Below, in pieces: positions 23,891-33,300 of a DNA stretch of 64,000 bases. Source of the stretch: Dehalococcoidia bacterium (GTDB lineage: Bacteria > Chloroflexota > Dehalococcoidia > Tepidiformales > Tepidiformaceae); contig JADZEI010000045.1 of the NCBI GenBank assembly GCA_020850615.1, forward strand, positions 46,889 to 110,888, written 5' to 3'. A program made the translations under genes and the position numbers. The notes under the pieces are model-generated. The model was not told the DNA's origin. It saw nothing but the letters and a program-made list of their open reading frames with translations, and did no database searches. Every line of letters starts with the position of its first letter. The first letter of the stretch is position 1.

Positions 23891-24169
23891 TCACGTGTAC
23901 TTCCACAGGGCGATGTCGATCAGCAGGTAGAGGAACGGAGCGTGGCCAACGACGAACGCCACGGCCGCGAGGACCATCGTCTTCCGGGACGATGCCAGCA
24001 GGACGCCCGCCGCGAGCATCAGCGTGCCCAGCAGCAGGTAGATGGCGCCGATCCCGCTCCACAGGAAGAGCCAGCCAAAGAACGTTGGCCAGGTGCTCAG
24101 GAAGATGAGGAGCCGGGACGCGAGGAGCCGTCCGCTCGGATCGCCCTGGTGGACCTGCGCCGCGGCCAT
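23891..24169 (-). CDS. Small hypothetical membrane protein
   Basis: This 92-residue protein has about three hydrophobic segments: LIFLSTWPTFFGWLFLWSGI, YLLLGTLMLAAGVLLA and MVLAAVAFVVGHAPFLYLLI. It starts 8 bases after the AarF kinase stop on the same strand and is probably translated from the same mRNA. No family recognised. Confidence 0.65.
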   Translation of the reverse strand: MAAAQVHQGDPSGRLLASRLLIFLSTWPTFFGWLFLWSGIGAIYLLLGTLMLAAGVLLASSRKTMVLAAVAFVVGHAPFLYLLIDIALWKYT

Positions 24170-24177
24170 CGCTTCAT

Positions 24178-25542
<1,365 letters not shown>

Positions 25543-25570
25543 GGTAGAGACACGGGGATTCGGAAAACAG

Positions 25571-25597
25571 AAGGCCAGGCGGTAGTCGCCTGGCCTT
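25571..25597 (-). terminator. Intrinsic terminator
   Basis: A perfect 11-bp stem (AAGGCCAGGCG/CGCCTGGCCTT) with a 5-base loop is followed on the minus strand by CGCTG-free sequence CTGTTTTCC. It ends the transcript of the small gene at 25621-25926 just before the AarF gene. Confidence 0.75.
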
Positions 25598-25620
25598 CGC
25601 TGCGGATGATGTGCGGAGGC

Positions 25621-25926
25621 TTACGCCTTGACGCCGATGTCGTTGACCTTCCAGCTGCCGCCGACGTTGCGCCACTTCGTGAAGAGGGCGGCGTCGCCGT
25701 CCGGACCCTTCATGACGATGTCGACGAGGTGGTCGTCGCCTTCGGCGCCGTTCTCGACGATCGCGTGTTCGGTGGCGGGCGCGCGCTGGCCCTGGGCAGC
25801 CATCTGGCCCTGGAGCGCCATGGCCTTGCCCATGCCCTCGGGCGTGAAGACCATCATGAGCCCGGCAATGTTCTGGTTACGGAGATCCTTGGCGAACTGA
25901 TCCGCCGCGTCCTTGAGTTCGGCCAT
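25621..25926 (-). CDS. Small conserved hypothetical protein (SCP2- or SnoaL-like size)
   Basis: This 101-residue soluble protein has a first half of amphipathic helices (DAADQFAKDLRNQNIAGLMMVFTP) and a second half with alternating beta strands (HLVDIVMKGPDGDAALFTKWRNVGGSWKVNDIGV). This is compatible with a cone-shaped alpha+beta fold such as the NTF2/SnoaL or nuclear-transport-like superfamily; no family is certain. The ATG at 25926 follows AGAGGAAA. Its own terminator follows, so it is a single-gene unit. Confidence 0.65.
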   Translation of the reverse strand: MAELKDAADQFAKDLRNQNIAGLMMVFTPEGMGKAMALQGQMAAQGQRAPATEHAIVENGAEGDDHLVDIVMKGPDGDAALFTKWRNVGGSWKVNDIGVKA

Positions 25927-26077
25927 CGTGTTTCCTCTGCCGCCCGAATGGGATTCGGAATGCGAGCCGGGCGACCCGCTCATGGTAGATGAGCGGCGAC
26001 AGGAGTCAACAGGGAGTGTTGGGGCGGAGGAGCTGCCTTGCGCTTGTGGCGGGTGGTCGGGGAAACTGGGTGTGTAC

Positions 26078-26152
26078 TCCCCGATAGCTCAACGGTAGAG
26101 CACGCGGCTGTTAACCGCGGTGTTCGTGGTTCGAATCCACGTCGGGGAGCCA
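26078..26152 (+). tRNA. tRNA-Asn (anticodon GTT)
   Basis: The acceptor arm TCCCCGA (26078-26084) pairs with TCGGGGA (26142-26148). The D-arm is GCTC..GAGC, and the anticodon stem CGCGG/CCGCG holds loop CTGTTAA with anticodon GTT. The T-arm is CGTGG TTCGAAT CCACG. CCA is encoded at 26150-26152. The gene is complete and lies at the boundary with the mobile element; the element's recombinase gene runs antisense into it. Confidence 0.96.
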
Positions 26153-27786
26153 CTTCCCTTTTTATCCGAACTTTCGCCCTCAAACCGCTCCGCGAGGCAC
26201 ACGCCGGGGAGTTGGTGGATGGCGATTTCCACGCGGAACCACTTCGAACGCACCTTCGTGGCGACCCCACCCGCCTCGCTCGCGCTGGAGCTCTCACGGG
26301 CGGGATCGAAGGGGTGAACTTTGACTTCCTTGAGCAGGAGTTGGAACAGTTCCTTCTGATCTTGGACCGGCAGTAGATTCACGAGGCGTTCGAAATCGAC
26401 CAGGCTCTTGCCGATAAGCTCGACGTCGAGCACCCGGGCCTGGCGGCGATCGATGGCCACCTGTAGCTTCTCGACCTCCGTCCCGAGGCGTTCTTTCTCC
26501 GCCGTCAACTGCTTGAACTCCGCCCTCATATCGGCCGGGACCTCGTCGTTCGCCTTGACGAATTCGATGATGCGACGGATATCGGTGGTTAACCGCGCAA
26601 GCTCCTCGTGGTTCTTGCGCTGCTGGGTCCGCAGCTCGTCGACTGACGCGACGGCCTCGCGATTCGCGACATCCGCACACGCCTGCAAGATAGCCCTGTC
26701 TCGCCCGAGGTCGGAAAGGAGGTTCTTGACGAGCGACTCGAACTCGCGCGCTGGAACGCTACGGACGGGACACGTAGAGGCGCTCCCGTCCTGGGTCACC
26801 GAGGTGCAGGAGTAGTAGAGGTACGGGTTGCCCGCCTTGTCCTTCTTGCCGGCGGGATACGGCGTCATGGTCGTGCCGCAGACTCCGCACTTGATGAGTC
26901 CCTTCAGCAGGTGGACGTGATCATCTTTGTAGAAACCTCGATCTTCTTCCCTGATGTGCCCGGACACGCGGTTCGCAGCCTCCCATGATTCAACATCGAC
27001 GAGCGGCTGGTGGTTTCCCGGATGCACTTCGCCGTCGAAGCGGATGAACCCTTTGTAGAGCGGGTTGCGAATGAGCGCGGCGATTGTGTCCTCGTCGAAG
27101 CGGTTTCCCCCAATCGACTTGCTCGAGCCATCGCGCGTCACGACCACACGTCGCTTCGTTCGGTACCCTCGGCTGTTCGCTTCACGCGCGACCGTGCTCG
27201 GCGAATGCGTCTCGAGGAAACGATCGAAGACGAACCGGATGATGGGCGCCTCCTCATCGTTGGGCCGAAGCTCTTGCGAATCCGGTGAATAATCGAAGCC
27301 CAGCGGCACCGGGCCGCCATTCCAAAGGCCCTTGGCTGCCCGCCCGGCCATCTTGCTCAGCGTTCGCTCCCGGGTGAGCTCGCGTTCGTACTGAGCGAAG
27401 CTCAAGAGGATATTGAGCATGAGCATCCCGGCGGAGTCTGATGTGTCGAAATGCTGCGTCGCCGAAGCGAAGGTCACGTTGCTCGCCTTGAGCACTCCCA
27501 AAAAGTCGTAGAAGTCCTTCAGCGACCGGGAGATGCGGTCAATCTTGTAGGTGACGATCGCGTCGATCTTGCCTTCGCTCAGGTCCTGGATGAGTTCCTG
27601 GATGCCCGGCCGATTGAGGTCCTTCCCCGAGTAGCCCCCGTCCTCGTAGACCTGCACCACGTGCCAACCCTTCTCGCGGTGGATCTCAATGTACGCGGCG
27701 CACACCTCCTGCTGCCGGTCGAGCGAGCTGTACTCGCTCCTCGCTTGCTCGTCAGTGGACACCCGGGTGTAGATAGCGCAGCGCAT
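26089..27786 (-). CDS. Large serine recombinase (integrase of the element)
   Basis: This 565-residue large serine recombinase has an N-terminal resolvase domain with the nucleophile Ser10 (IYTRVSTDEQ), Arg at DRISRS and YERELTRERT. A recombinase domain follows (about 155-290), then a zinc ribbon (C300, C303, C327, C339) and a coiled coil (about 380-450). It should catalyse integration and excision between attP and attB by double-strand exchange. GGAGGAAG precedes the ATG. Its last 20 or so codons (from about Ser546) are the antisense of the tRNA-Asn gene and give the tail SPTWIRTTNTAVNSRVLYR. So the stop codon is supplied by the host attachment site. Confidence 0.93.
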   Translation of the reverse strand: MRCAIYTRVSTDEQARSEYSSLDRQQEVCAAYIEIHREKGWHVVQVYEDGGYSGKDLNRPGIQELIQDLSEGKIDAIVTYKIDRISRSLKDFYDFLGVLKASNVTFASATQHFDTSDSAGMLMLNILLSFAQYERELTRERTLSKMAGRAAKGLWNGGPVPLGFDYSPDSQELRPNDEEAPIIRFVFDRFLETHSPSTVAREANSRGYRTKRRVVVTRDGSSKSIGGNRFDEDTIAALIRNPLYKGFIRFDGEVHPGNHQPLVDVESWEAANRVSGHIREEDRGFYKDDHVHLLKGLIKCGVCGTTMTPYPAGKKDKAGNPYLYYSCTSVTQDGSASTCPVRSVPAREFESLVKNLLSDLGRDRAILQACADVANREAVASVDELRTQQRKNHEELARLTTDIRRIIEFVKANDEVPADMRAEFKQLTAEKERLGTEVEKLQVAIDRRQARVLDVELIGKSLVDFERLVNLLPVQDQKELFQLLLKEVKVHPFDPARESSSASEAGGVATKVRSKWFRVEIAIHQLPGVCLAERFEGESSDKKGSGSPTWIRTTNTAVNSRVLYR

Positions 27787-28069
27787 GCTTCCTCCTGCCG
27801 CTCGGCCCGAGGGCCAACCGGACGCCCAGATTCATCACAGCCGCCGGTGATGGCAACCCCTCGGGACTAATTTCACGCAACTTTGCGGCCGTTCTTTCCC
27901 CTGGCCGCCGGTTTCGTGGCCCCTTCTTGGTGGTGCCAATGGAAGGCCCCTCCATGGCCTGCCCCTCACCGGTGCGCTCGCACTGCTGTACATCCAGCGC
28001 GACCGCACGCAGAAGTATCTCGGCAATGCGCTCCAACCGTTCCTGGGGGGTGAGTTGACCTAGCATCAC
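27752..28069 (-). CDS. Small conserved protein upstream of the recombinase
   Basis: This protein of about 105 residues begins LTPQERLERIAEILLRAV, an amphipathic helix of a kind often encoded just before serine recombinases. The rest is basic and low in hydrophobicity. It overlaps the recombinase start by 35 bases and starts 3 bases after the replication-relaxation stop, so it is in the same operon. A GTG (28069) or the adjacent ATG could be the start; no ribosome site is visible. It could be a recombination directionality factor, but only its position suggests that. Confidence 0.6.
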   Translation of the reverse strand: MMLGQLTPQERLERIAEILLRAVALDVQQCERTGEGQAMEGPSIGTTKKGPRNRRPGERTAAKLREISPEGLPSPAAVMNLGVRLALGPSGRRKHALRYLHPGVH

Positions 28070-28072
28070 GCA

Positions 28073-29791
28073 CTAACCCGGCCACGATTCGCGGGCATCG
28101 GACCCGAACTGCCGCCAGATCGGGGCGTATGGCCCGTATTGATCGACGAGGGATGCGACTGTCGTGCGGACCTCGCCGCGCTCCGCCTCAGGCCGCATGA
28201 CAGCAGACACCGCTCGCCAAACCACGGCCTCACGGTGCGGGTTGGGTGTGACGACGAGCAGGACGTCGGCGGACGCCGCGGTCGCTGAGCGGTCATAGGC
28301 GGCGTATCGAGTGAGCTTCTCAAGCAGGACATTGATGCGTTCGGTCCCGCGGTCCCATTCGAGGAAGAACGAGTGCAGCTTGGCCCCTTGCACGACTTCG
28401 CCAGCTCCGTCCGGGCGCAGTGTTCGCCTCACTCCACCGGATTCGAAGCGAACAACCGCCTCGATCGGGTTCTTCCAACAGGCCAAGGTCGGGGTTTCCG
28501 CCCCGGGACCGTCGCGAAGACACGCGAGCATGAAGCCGTTGGCGCCGACCGTGTGCTCGAACTGGCGGATGAGCGTCTGAAGACGGCCGCCGGCGGCCCC
28601 AGGCAGCGCCGCTACGAACGGGGTGTGATTCGCAAAGCGGCGGAACGGCACTCCGGCGCGCGCGGCGAGTAGGCGCAGTCCGAACTCCCCGAGTACGAAG
28701 TGCTTTTGGCCGTTGGGGCGGACAACCACTTGGACCAGCCGGTTCCGCTGAGCCCGTTCGAGCTGTCGCCTGAGCAATGGTGGCGGGACGGCCCGGACGA
28801 GTCCCAGGTCGGATTCCGGGAGTAGCGGCAGGCGCCCAACCGTTTCCAGCAGCTTGACTTGCTCGGGCGAGGCGAAGAGGGACAGCGCAGCAACGCGTTC
28901 GCGCTGTGCCCGCCTGGCTCGCGCCGGTGTGTCGCCGAGAGCTTGGCGCGCCCATTCATGCAGGCGGACCGAGCGGGGAAGCGTCTCTGGTGGGCCATCG
29001 AAGTTGGAAGTGATTGGCTGGCACGTGCTCGGCTGCGCGCGCCACCGCAGCCCCGCAAGCAGGTTGCCGCCAAGTCCTGTGCCTCGTTGTGCTACAAGCA
29101 CAACGAGAGGCAGCACACCTCGACGCTCAGCCGTGCCGACCACAGCCTGCTTCCACTCTTCAGCCGCTCGAGCGTCAGGTGCCAGAACGATGATCGGGGC
29201 ATCCGGGGATGATCGGCGGCCGCTATCGCGATGCGCGTACCAGCCCGCGACTGTCGCCGCTCGATGCACCGCCGGCGCAGCCAGATGATCGATCGCGACA
29301 AAGAGTGGCGCGGTGCGCCCGCGGTGCTGGAGCACTCCGAGCCCATGCACGCCTGGCGGCCACCAGGCTTCGCGGCGGCGGACGGGAAGAGACAGCGCCT
29401 CCGACAGTTGGAGATCCGGGTCGCGACGGCAAGCCGACCCGAGTTCGGCGACGAAACGGTTGAAGGCGATGGTCGCCTCGATTCCGGCGAAGCGGTGCAA
29501 GATTTCGTTGTGTGCGTGCGGAAGGGGAAAAGCCTCCGCGCCGGCGGCGAGGCGCTCGCCTACCCACTTCCGAGCCTCGTCGGTGAGGACGTAGAGGCGT
29601 GCTGCCTCGGCATCTGGAACGGGTGAGTCCACCCAATCGAGCCAGCCCTGCCGGTCCAACGAACGCAGGCCAGCGTTTACCGCCGCTTCCCGGTCACCGA
29701 GGAGAAGTGCGAGTTGCGACGCCGAAACGAACGGCAGGCGGAGGACCCAGGCGAGGGACTCGGAGTGGCGTGCGTCGAATTCTGTCGCCAT
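28073..29791 (-). CDS. Replication-relaxation family protein
   Basis: This 572-residue protein begins with a winged-helix segment (LAWVLRLPFVSASQLALLLGDREAAVNAGLRSLDRQGWLDW) and YVLTDEARKWVGERL, followed by HNEILHRFAGIEATIAFNRF. This is the pattern of replication-relaxation proteins found on plasmids and integrative elements. A second winged-helix block occurs near residue 345 (LSLFASPEQVKLLETVGRLPLLPESDLGLV), then QKHFVLGEFGLRLLAARAG. It probably initiates or controls transfer or replication DNA processing. AGGAGGT precedes the ATG at 29791; an ORF start further upstream gives an implausible low-complexity tail. Confidence 0.8.
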   Translation of the reverse strand: MATEFDARHSESLAWVLRLPFVSASQLALLLGDREAAVNAGLRSLDRQGWLDWVDSPVPDAEAARLYVLTDEARKWVGERLAAGAEAFPLPHAHNEILHRFAGIEATIAFNRFVAELGSACRRDPDLQLSEALSLPVRRREAWWPPGVHGLGVLQHRGRTAPLFVAIDHLAAPAVHRAATVAGWYAHRDSGRRSSPDAPIIVLAPDARAAEEWKQAVVGTAERRGVLPLVVLVAQRGTGLGGNLLAGLRWRAQPSTCQPITSNFDGPPETLPRSVRLHEWARQALGDTPARARRAQRERVAALSLFASPEQVKLLETVGRLPLLPESDLGLVRAVPPPLLRRQLERAQRNRLVQVVVRPNGQKHFVLGEFGLRLLAARAGVPFRRFANHTPFVAALPGAAGGRLQTLIRQFEHTVGANGFMLACLRDGPGAETPTLACWKNPIEAVVRFESGGVRRTLRPDGAGEVVQGAKLHSFFLEWDRGTERINVLLEKLTRYAAYDRSATAASADVLLVVTPNPHREAVVWRAVSAVMRPEAERGEVRTTVASLVDQYGPYAPIWRQFGSDARESWPG

Positions 29792-29795
29792 CGCG

Positions 29796-32288
29796 CTACC
29801 TCCTTCTGTCCCGGTGTTCGTTGCGCTTGGGCCCGGCAGGAAACGCACCGTTCCCCGCGTGAGCGCCCACGGGCTCCGGCGGCTCACGCCAGCCATCGAA
29901 CTCGCGCTGCCCGAGCTTGATGCCGCGATTGGTGAGGACGCGGTCCACCTCCCGGGCGACCTCCGCTCGCGAGCGGCCGAATTGCTGGGCGGAGTGGTCC
30001 GCGATCGCAGCAATGCGGGTGGTGTCCCCCGCGGTTGGTGGGTCGATGTGGAGCGAGAACGCCGAGTTGCGGTGGCCGTTCGACGACCAGCGGGCGTAGC
30101 ACTCGTAGTCGTCTTGTGAGACGAGGTCCGCTACCTCGAGGTCGCCGCCCAGCTCGGGCGTGAGATAGCGGGCGTCCTCGGCGCTCACTTGGAACACGGT
30201 GAGGCTGTCGATGTTCGCGAAGACCGTTGGCCTTAGCGCCGAGTCGATCGCATCGAGCTTGGCGAGCGATTGCGTGACCAGGACGAAGCTCGCGCCGTAC
30301 TTACCCAGCTCGCTCATCATCCGCGGGTAGTCGGCGCCGCCAAGCGTGCTCGACTCATCTACGAGCGCGACCAGACGGCTCCGCTCGGTGTCCGGTAACT
30401 CAATCTGGTCTTCGACGATCAGCGAGAGCAGGTTGAGAATCGTCGCGCCAATCAGTGCGGCGCCACCCTCACCCAGCAACCCAACGGCGGAGTTCACGAC
30501 GAGGACGCCACCATCCCGGAGAAGAGCGCGCGGATTGAAGGTGGACTGCGCCTGGCCCAGCGTGAGTCGCGCCGCCTCGGTGACCTGGAAGCGACCCACC
30601 TTCGTCGTCACCGGGTTCGCGATCTGCTGCTGGAAGGCACGGCCGACCTGGTCGTAGTTGTCGTGCCACCACGCCCACAACGTTTGGTCCGGCACCTGCG
30701 ACATCACGTGCTGGCGGAACTCCGCGCTCGTCAGAAGTGGGACGACATCGAGGAGCGTGTATTGCTCGCCGCGCCGCCGGACCTGGTTCGCCTGGTGCAG
30801 CGACAGCAGCGCCGCCCTGAGCGCGCCTTCCATGCGCGGCCCCCAGTTGTCCGGCCACAGCCGGTGGAGCATCGCGACAATGTTCTCGGCAGTCCGGTCG
30901 CGGTTGGGGAACAGGGCGACATCGAGCAGGTTGAGCCCGACGGGCAGCTCCCGGTCGGTGAGGTTCAGGTACGCCGTGCGGTCCTCGATGCCCGGCGGCA
31001 CGACGCTGAGCACGCTTTCTGCGAGGTCCTGGTGCGGGTCGATGACGACAAGCAGCAGCCGTTCGCGCCCGGCGTCGAGCTCCTGCATCAGGTGCGAGGC
31101 GAGGTGCTGGAGGAACGTAGACTTCCCGCGCCGCGTCTTGGCGAGGATGAGGTGGTTCCGGAAGAGCGCGGAGCGAGGCACGTGGACGGGAACGCTTCGT
31201 CCCTGGTGCCGAGACACGCCAACGCGACAGCCTCGCGACACAAGTCCCTCGGAGGGAAGGAGCCGTCGCGCGACAGGTCGCTCCGCGACTGGTAGCGCAG
31301 TTGGGTCCGGAAGGTGCCAGAGAGCCGCAAGCTCCGCAGCGTTGAGAATGATGTCGCGCCCAATGAGGTGATTGCGCGAGCCGAGTCTCGTGGCATCGCC
31401 GTTCGCACGCCGAGGTCGAAGGCCGTTGCCCGCGGGGTGGTCGAAGGCCTGGTAGGCGATGGCGACTTGCTCGACGACCGTGCGTAGGTCGGCTGGGTCT
31501 CGATCGCCGATGGCGATTACTCGAAGGCAAACCTTGAACCGGGGGAACGAGAGCTTCTCATCTGTCAGTGCCGGAGTAAGCGGCTCCCGGCCTGCGGCGA
31601 CGCGTGACCACACGGCCGCGGCGAGTGGCAGGGTGACGACCGCTCCGGCGCCGAGACCGATGAGGGGGAGCATGTTGCCGCTCTCGTACCAGCGGACCAC
31701 CTGGATCCCGAGGGCACCGGTCCCGGCCAGACCGACGAGCGGCAGCAGGTCGGTGCCAGCGCTTGAAGGATTGGCCGGCCGGTAGGGCACTGACTGTCGA
31801 TTACTTCGCGCCTGGACGTTGGAGGCCCAGCGGTGCGAAGGGGAGCCGGACATGGAGAGTTGGCAGACGATACGGTCGCCCTCGGCTGAGGCGGAGAGCG
31901 CGGCCGCCAGCACGCCGGAGAAGAGGTCGCCATGACGCGTGTCCGTTTCGATCGGGAACGCCGAGTGGCGCATCAGCCGGAGTTCGACCGCCGCCGCCTC
32001 ATCTGTGGCCGAGAACCAGAGCGGATCGTCGTGATTTGCGTCAACGGGCCGGAACCCGCACTGGGGATGCGAGGCTCGAAGCTGGCCGAGTGCGGCCTCA
32101 GCCCCGCTGGTTGTGGCCGACCGAAGGTAGAACCTGAGTGTTCCATCATCGACGGTTGTCTCGAGTGCGATGCCGTCGGCTCCTGCGAGTCCGGCGAAGA
32201 ACGCACGAGCCCGCGCGACTGGATCGTCGTCGTGCCGCGATGGAACCAGCTCGTAGAGGCCAGGAGAACCATCAATGCGTTGCCGCAT
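29796..32288 (-). CDS. TraG/VirD4-like type IV coupling ATPase
   Basis: This 830-residue membrane ATPase has two hydrophobic segments near residues 180-198 and 205-228. A P-loop follows, AKTRRGKST (383-391), with an unusual central TRR, then LVVIDPHQDLAESVL and a Walker B-like LVALVDESSTLGG. ASFVLVTQSLAKLD after it matches the C-terminal region of TraG/TraM-recognition coupling proteins. It should link the DNA-protein substrate to the secretion channel. GGAAGGAGG precedes the ATG at 32288, which lies inside the end of the primase gene. Confidence 0.85.
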   Translation of the reverse strand: MRQRIDGSPGLYELVPSRHDDDPVARARAFFAGLAGADGIALETTVDDGTLRFYLRSATTSGAEAALGQLRASHPQCGFRPVDANHDDPLWFSATDEAAAVELRLMRHSAFPIETDTRHGDLFSGVLAAALSASAEGDRIVCQLSMSGSPSHRWASNVQARSNRQSVPYRPANPSSAGTDLLPLVGLAGTGALGIQVVRWYESGNMLPLIGLGAGAVVTLPLAAAVWSRVAAGREPLTPALTDEKLSFPRFKVCLRVIAIGDRDPADLRTVVEQVAIAYQAFDHPAGNGLRPRRANGDATRLGSRNHLIGRDIILNAAELAALWHLPDPTALPVAERPVARRLLPSEGLVSRGCRVGVSRHQGRSVPVHVPRSALFRNHLILAKTRRGKSTFLQHLASHLMQELDAGRERLLLVVIDPHQDLAESVLSVVPPGIEDRTAYLNLTDRELPVGLNLLDVALFPNRDRTAENIVAMLHRLWPDNWGPRMEGALRAALLSLHQANQVRRRGEQYTLLDVVPLLTSAEFRQHVMSQVPDQTLWAWWHDNYDQVGRAFQQQIANPVTTKVGRFQVTEAARLTLGQAQSTFNPRALLRDGGVLVVNSAVGLLGEGGAALIGATILNLLSLIVEDQIELPDTERSRLVALVDESSTLGGADYPRMMSELGKYGASFVLVTQSLAKLDAIDSALRPTVFANIDSLTVFQVSAEDARYLTPELGGDLEVADLVSQDDYECYARWSSNGHRNSAFSLHIDPPTAGDTTRIAAIADHSAQQFGRSRAEVAREVDRVLTNRGIKLGQREFDGWREPPEPVGAHAGNGAFPAGPKRNEHRDRRR

Positions 32289-33300
32289 CGCCAGCCTCCT
32301 TCCGGGCACCGAGCTGCCGAAGAAGCTCGAAAAACGTCTGTCGTCCGTTCGGTTGGTTGGCGAGCTCGCTGAGGTCCTTCACGCCGTCGGGAAGTGCAAG
32401 GACGGCAGGTGAACCGAGGGTCGCGGCGAGTTCGGTTGCAGCCGCGCGGCCCGGCTCATCGGTGTCGAAGACGAGCACCACTTCACGCGCTCGTTGGAGG
32501 AACGCCAGTCGCTCTGCCCGGACATGCGTCCCGAGCAGCGCGCAGATGGGCAGGTTCCAGGCGACGCCGGTCAAGTAGTCGAAGGCACCTTCGGTGACGA
32601 AGACGCGCCGCTGACCTCGCACGCGCTCGTAGCCGAGAATCGGCTTCGGCAATGAAAGCCCGAGGTATTTCAGACGGCGGTCGTCGAGCGCACGGCCAAC
32701 CATCCAGATGCATTGGCCCTCGCGCAGTTCGGGAATGACGACGCGTCCAGCCATCGGTTCGCTGCCGTCGCGACGGAGTAGCCCCAGCTGTCCGGCGCGC
32801 CGGAGATTCAGCCGATGCCGCTGCAGAAGTGGTCGAAGCAAGTGGCCATCGCTGAATCCCAACCGACATCGACGGGCTACCGCTCCGCCCACTCCTCGCG
32901 ACTCGAGGTAACGCAACGCGCGGTCGGATCGCAGCAACGTCTCGTGATACACGTTGGCCGCAGCGGCGAGGATTAATTGGTCGTCAACAGTGAGGCGTGA
33001 CGGCGGCGGCAGCGGTGTGTGCTCGTCCCGGCCGGTACCGGAGAGGCGCCGGATCGCTTCCTTGAAATCGACCTTCTCGATCCGGCGGACGAAATCGATC
33101 ACGTCGCCGGAGGCCCGGCAGCCGAAGCAGTAGAAGCTGCGGGTGTCCGGATAGACGACCAGGCTCGGGTGCTGCTCATCGTGGAACGGACACCGCGCCA
33201 CGAACCGCCCGCCGCGCCGTTGGAGCTTCACCCCGTGCTCGCTCATCACCCGTTCGAGCGGGTTGTCGCGCTTGATGAGGTCGATCTCAGGGGAGGCCAT
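32272..33300 (-). CDS. DNA primase with CHC2 zinc finger and TOPRIM domain
   Basis: This 342-residue primase has a CHC2 zinc finger (C37, H40, C58, C61) and a TOPRIM core with FVTEGAFDYLTG and VVLVFDTDEPGR. It is shorter than chromosomal DnaG and lacks the C-terminal helicase-binding domain. It could prime the transferred strand in a recipient or element replication. AAGGAGG precedes the ATG, which overlaps the end of virB4. Confidence 0.9.
   Translation of the reverse strand: MASPEIDLIKRDNPLERVMSEHGVKLQRRGGRFVARCPFHDEQHPSLVVYPDTRSFYCFGCRASGDVIDFVRRIEKVDFKEAIRRLSGTGRDEHTPLPPPSRLTVDDQLILAAAANVYHETLLRSDRALRYLESRGVGGAVARRCRLGFSDGHLLRPLLQRHRLNLRRAGQLGLLRRDGSEPMAGRVVIPELREGQCIWMVGRALDDRRLKYLGLSLPKPILGYERVRGQRRVFVTEGAFDYLTGVAWNLPICALLGTHVRAERLAFLQRAREVVLVFDTDEPGRAAATELAATLGSPAVLALPDGVKDLSELANQPNGRQTFFELLRQLGARKEAGDAATH

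Noticed and set aside
26078..27786. Tyrosine integrase at the tRNA-Asn
   Set aside because: The gene next to the tRNA has a Ser10 resolvase domain, recombinase domain and zinc ribbon, so it is a serine recombinase even though tRNA 3' ends are more often used by tyrosine integrases.
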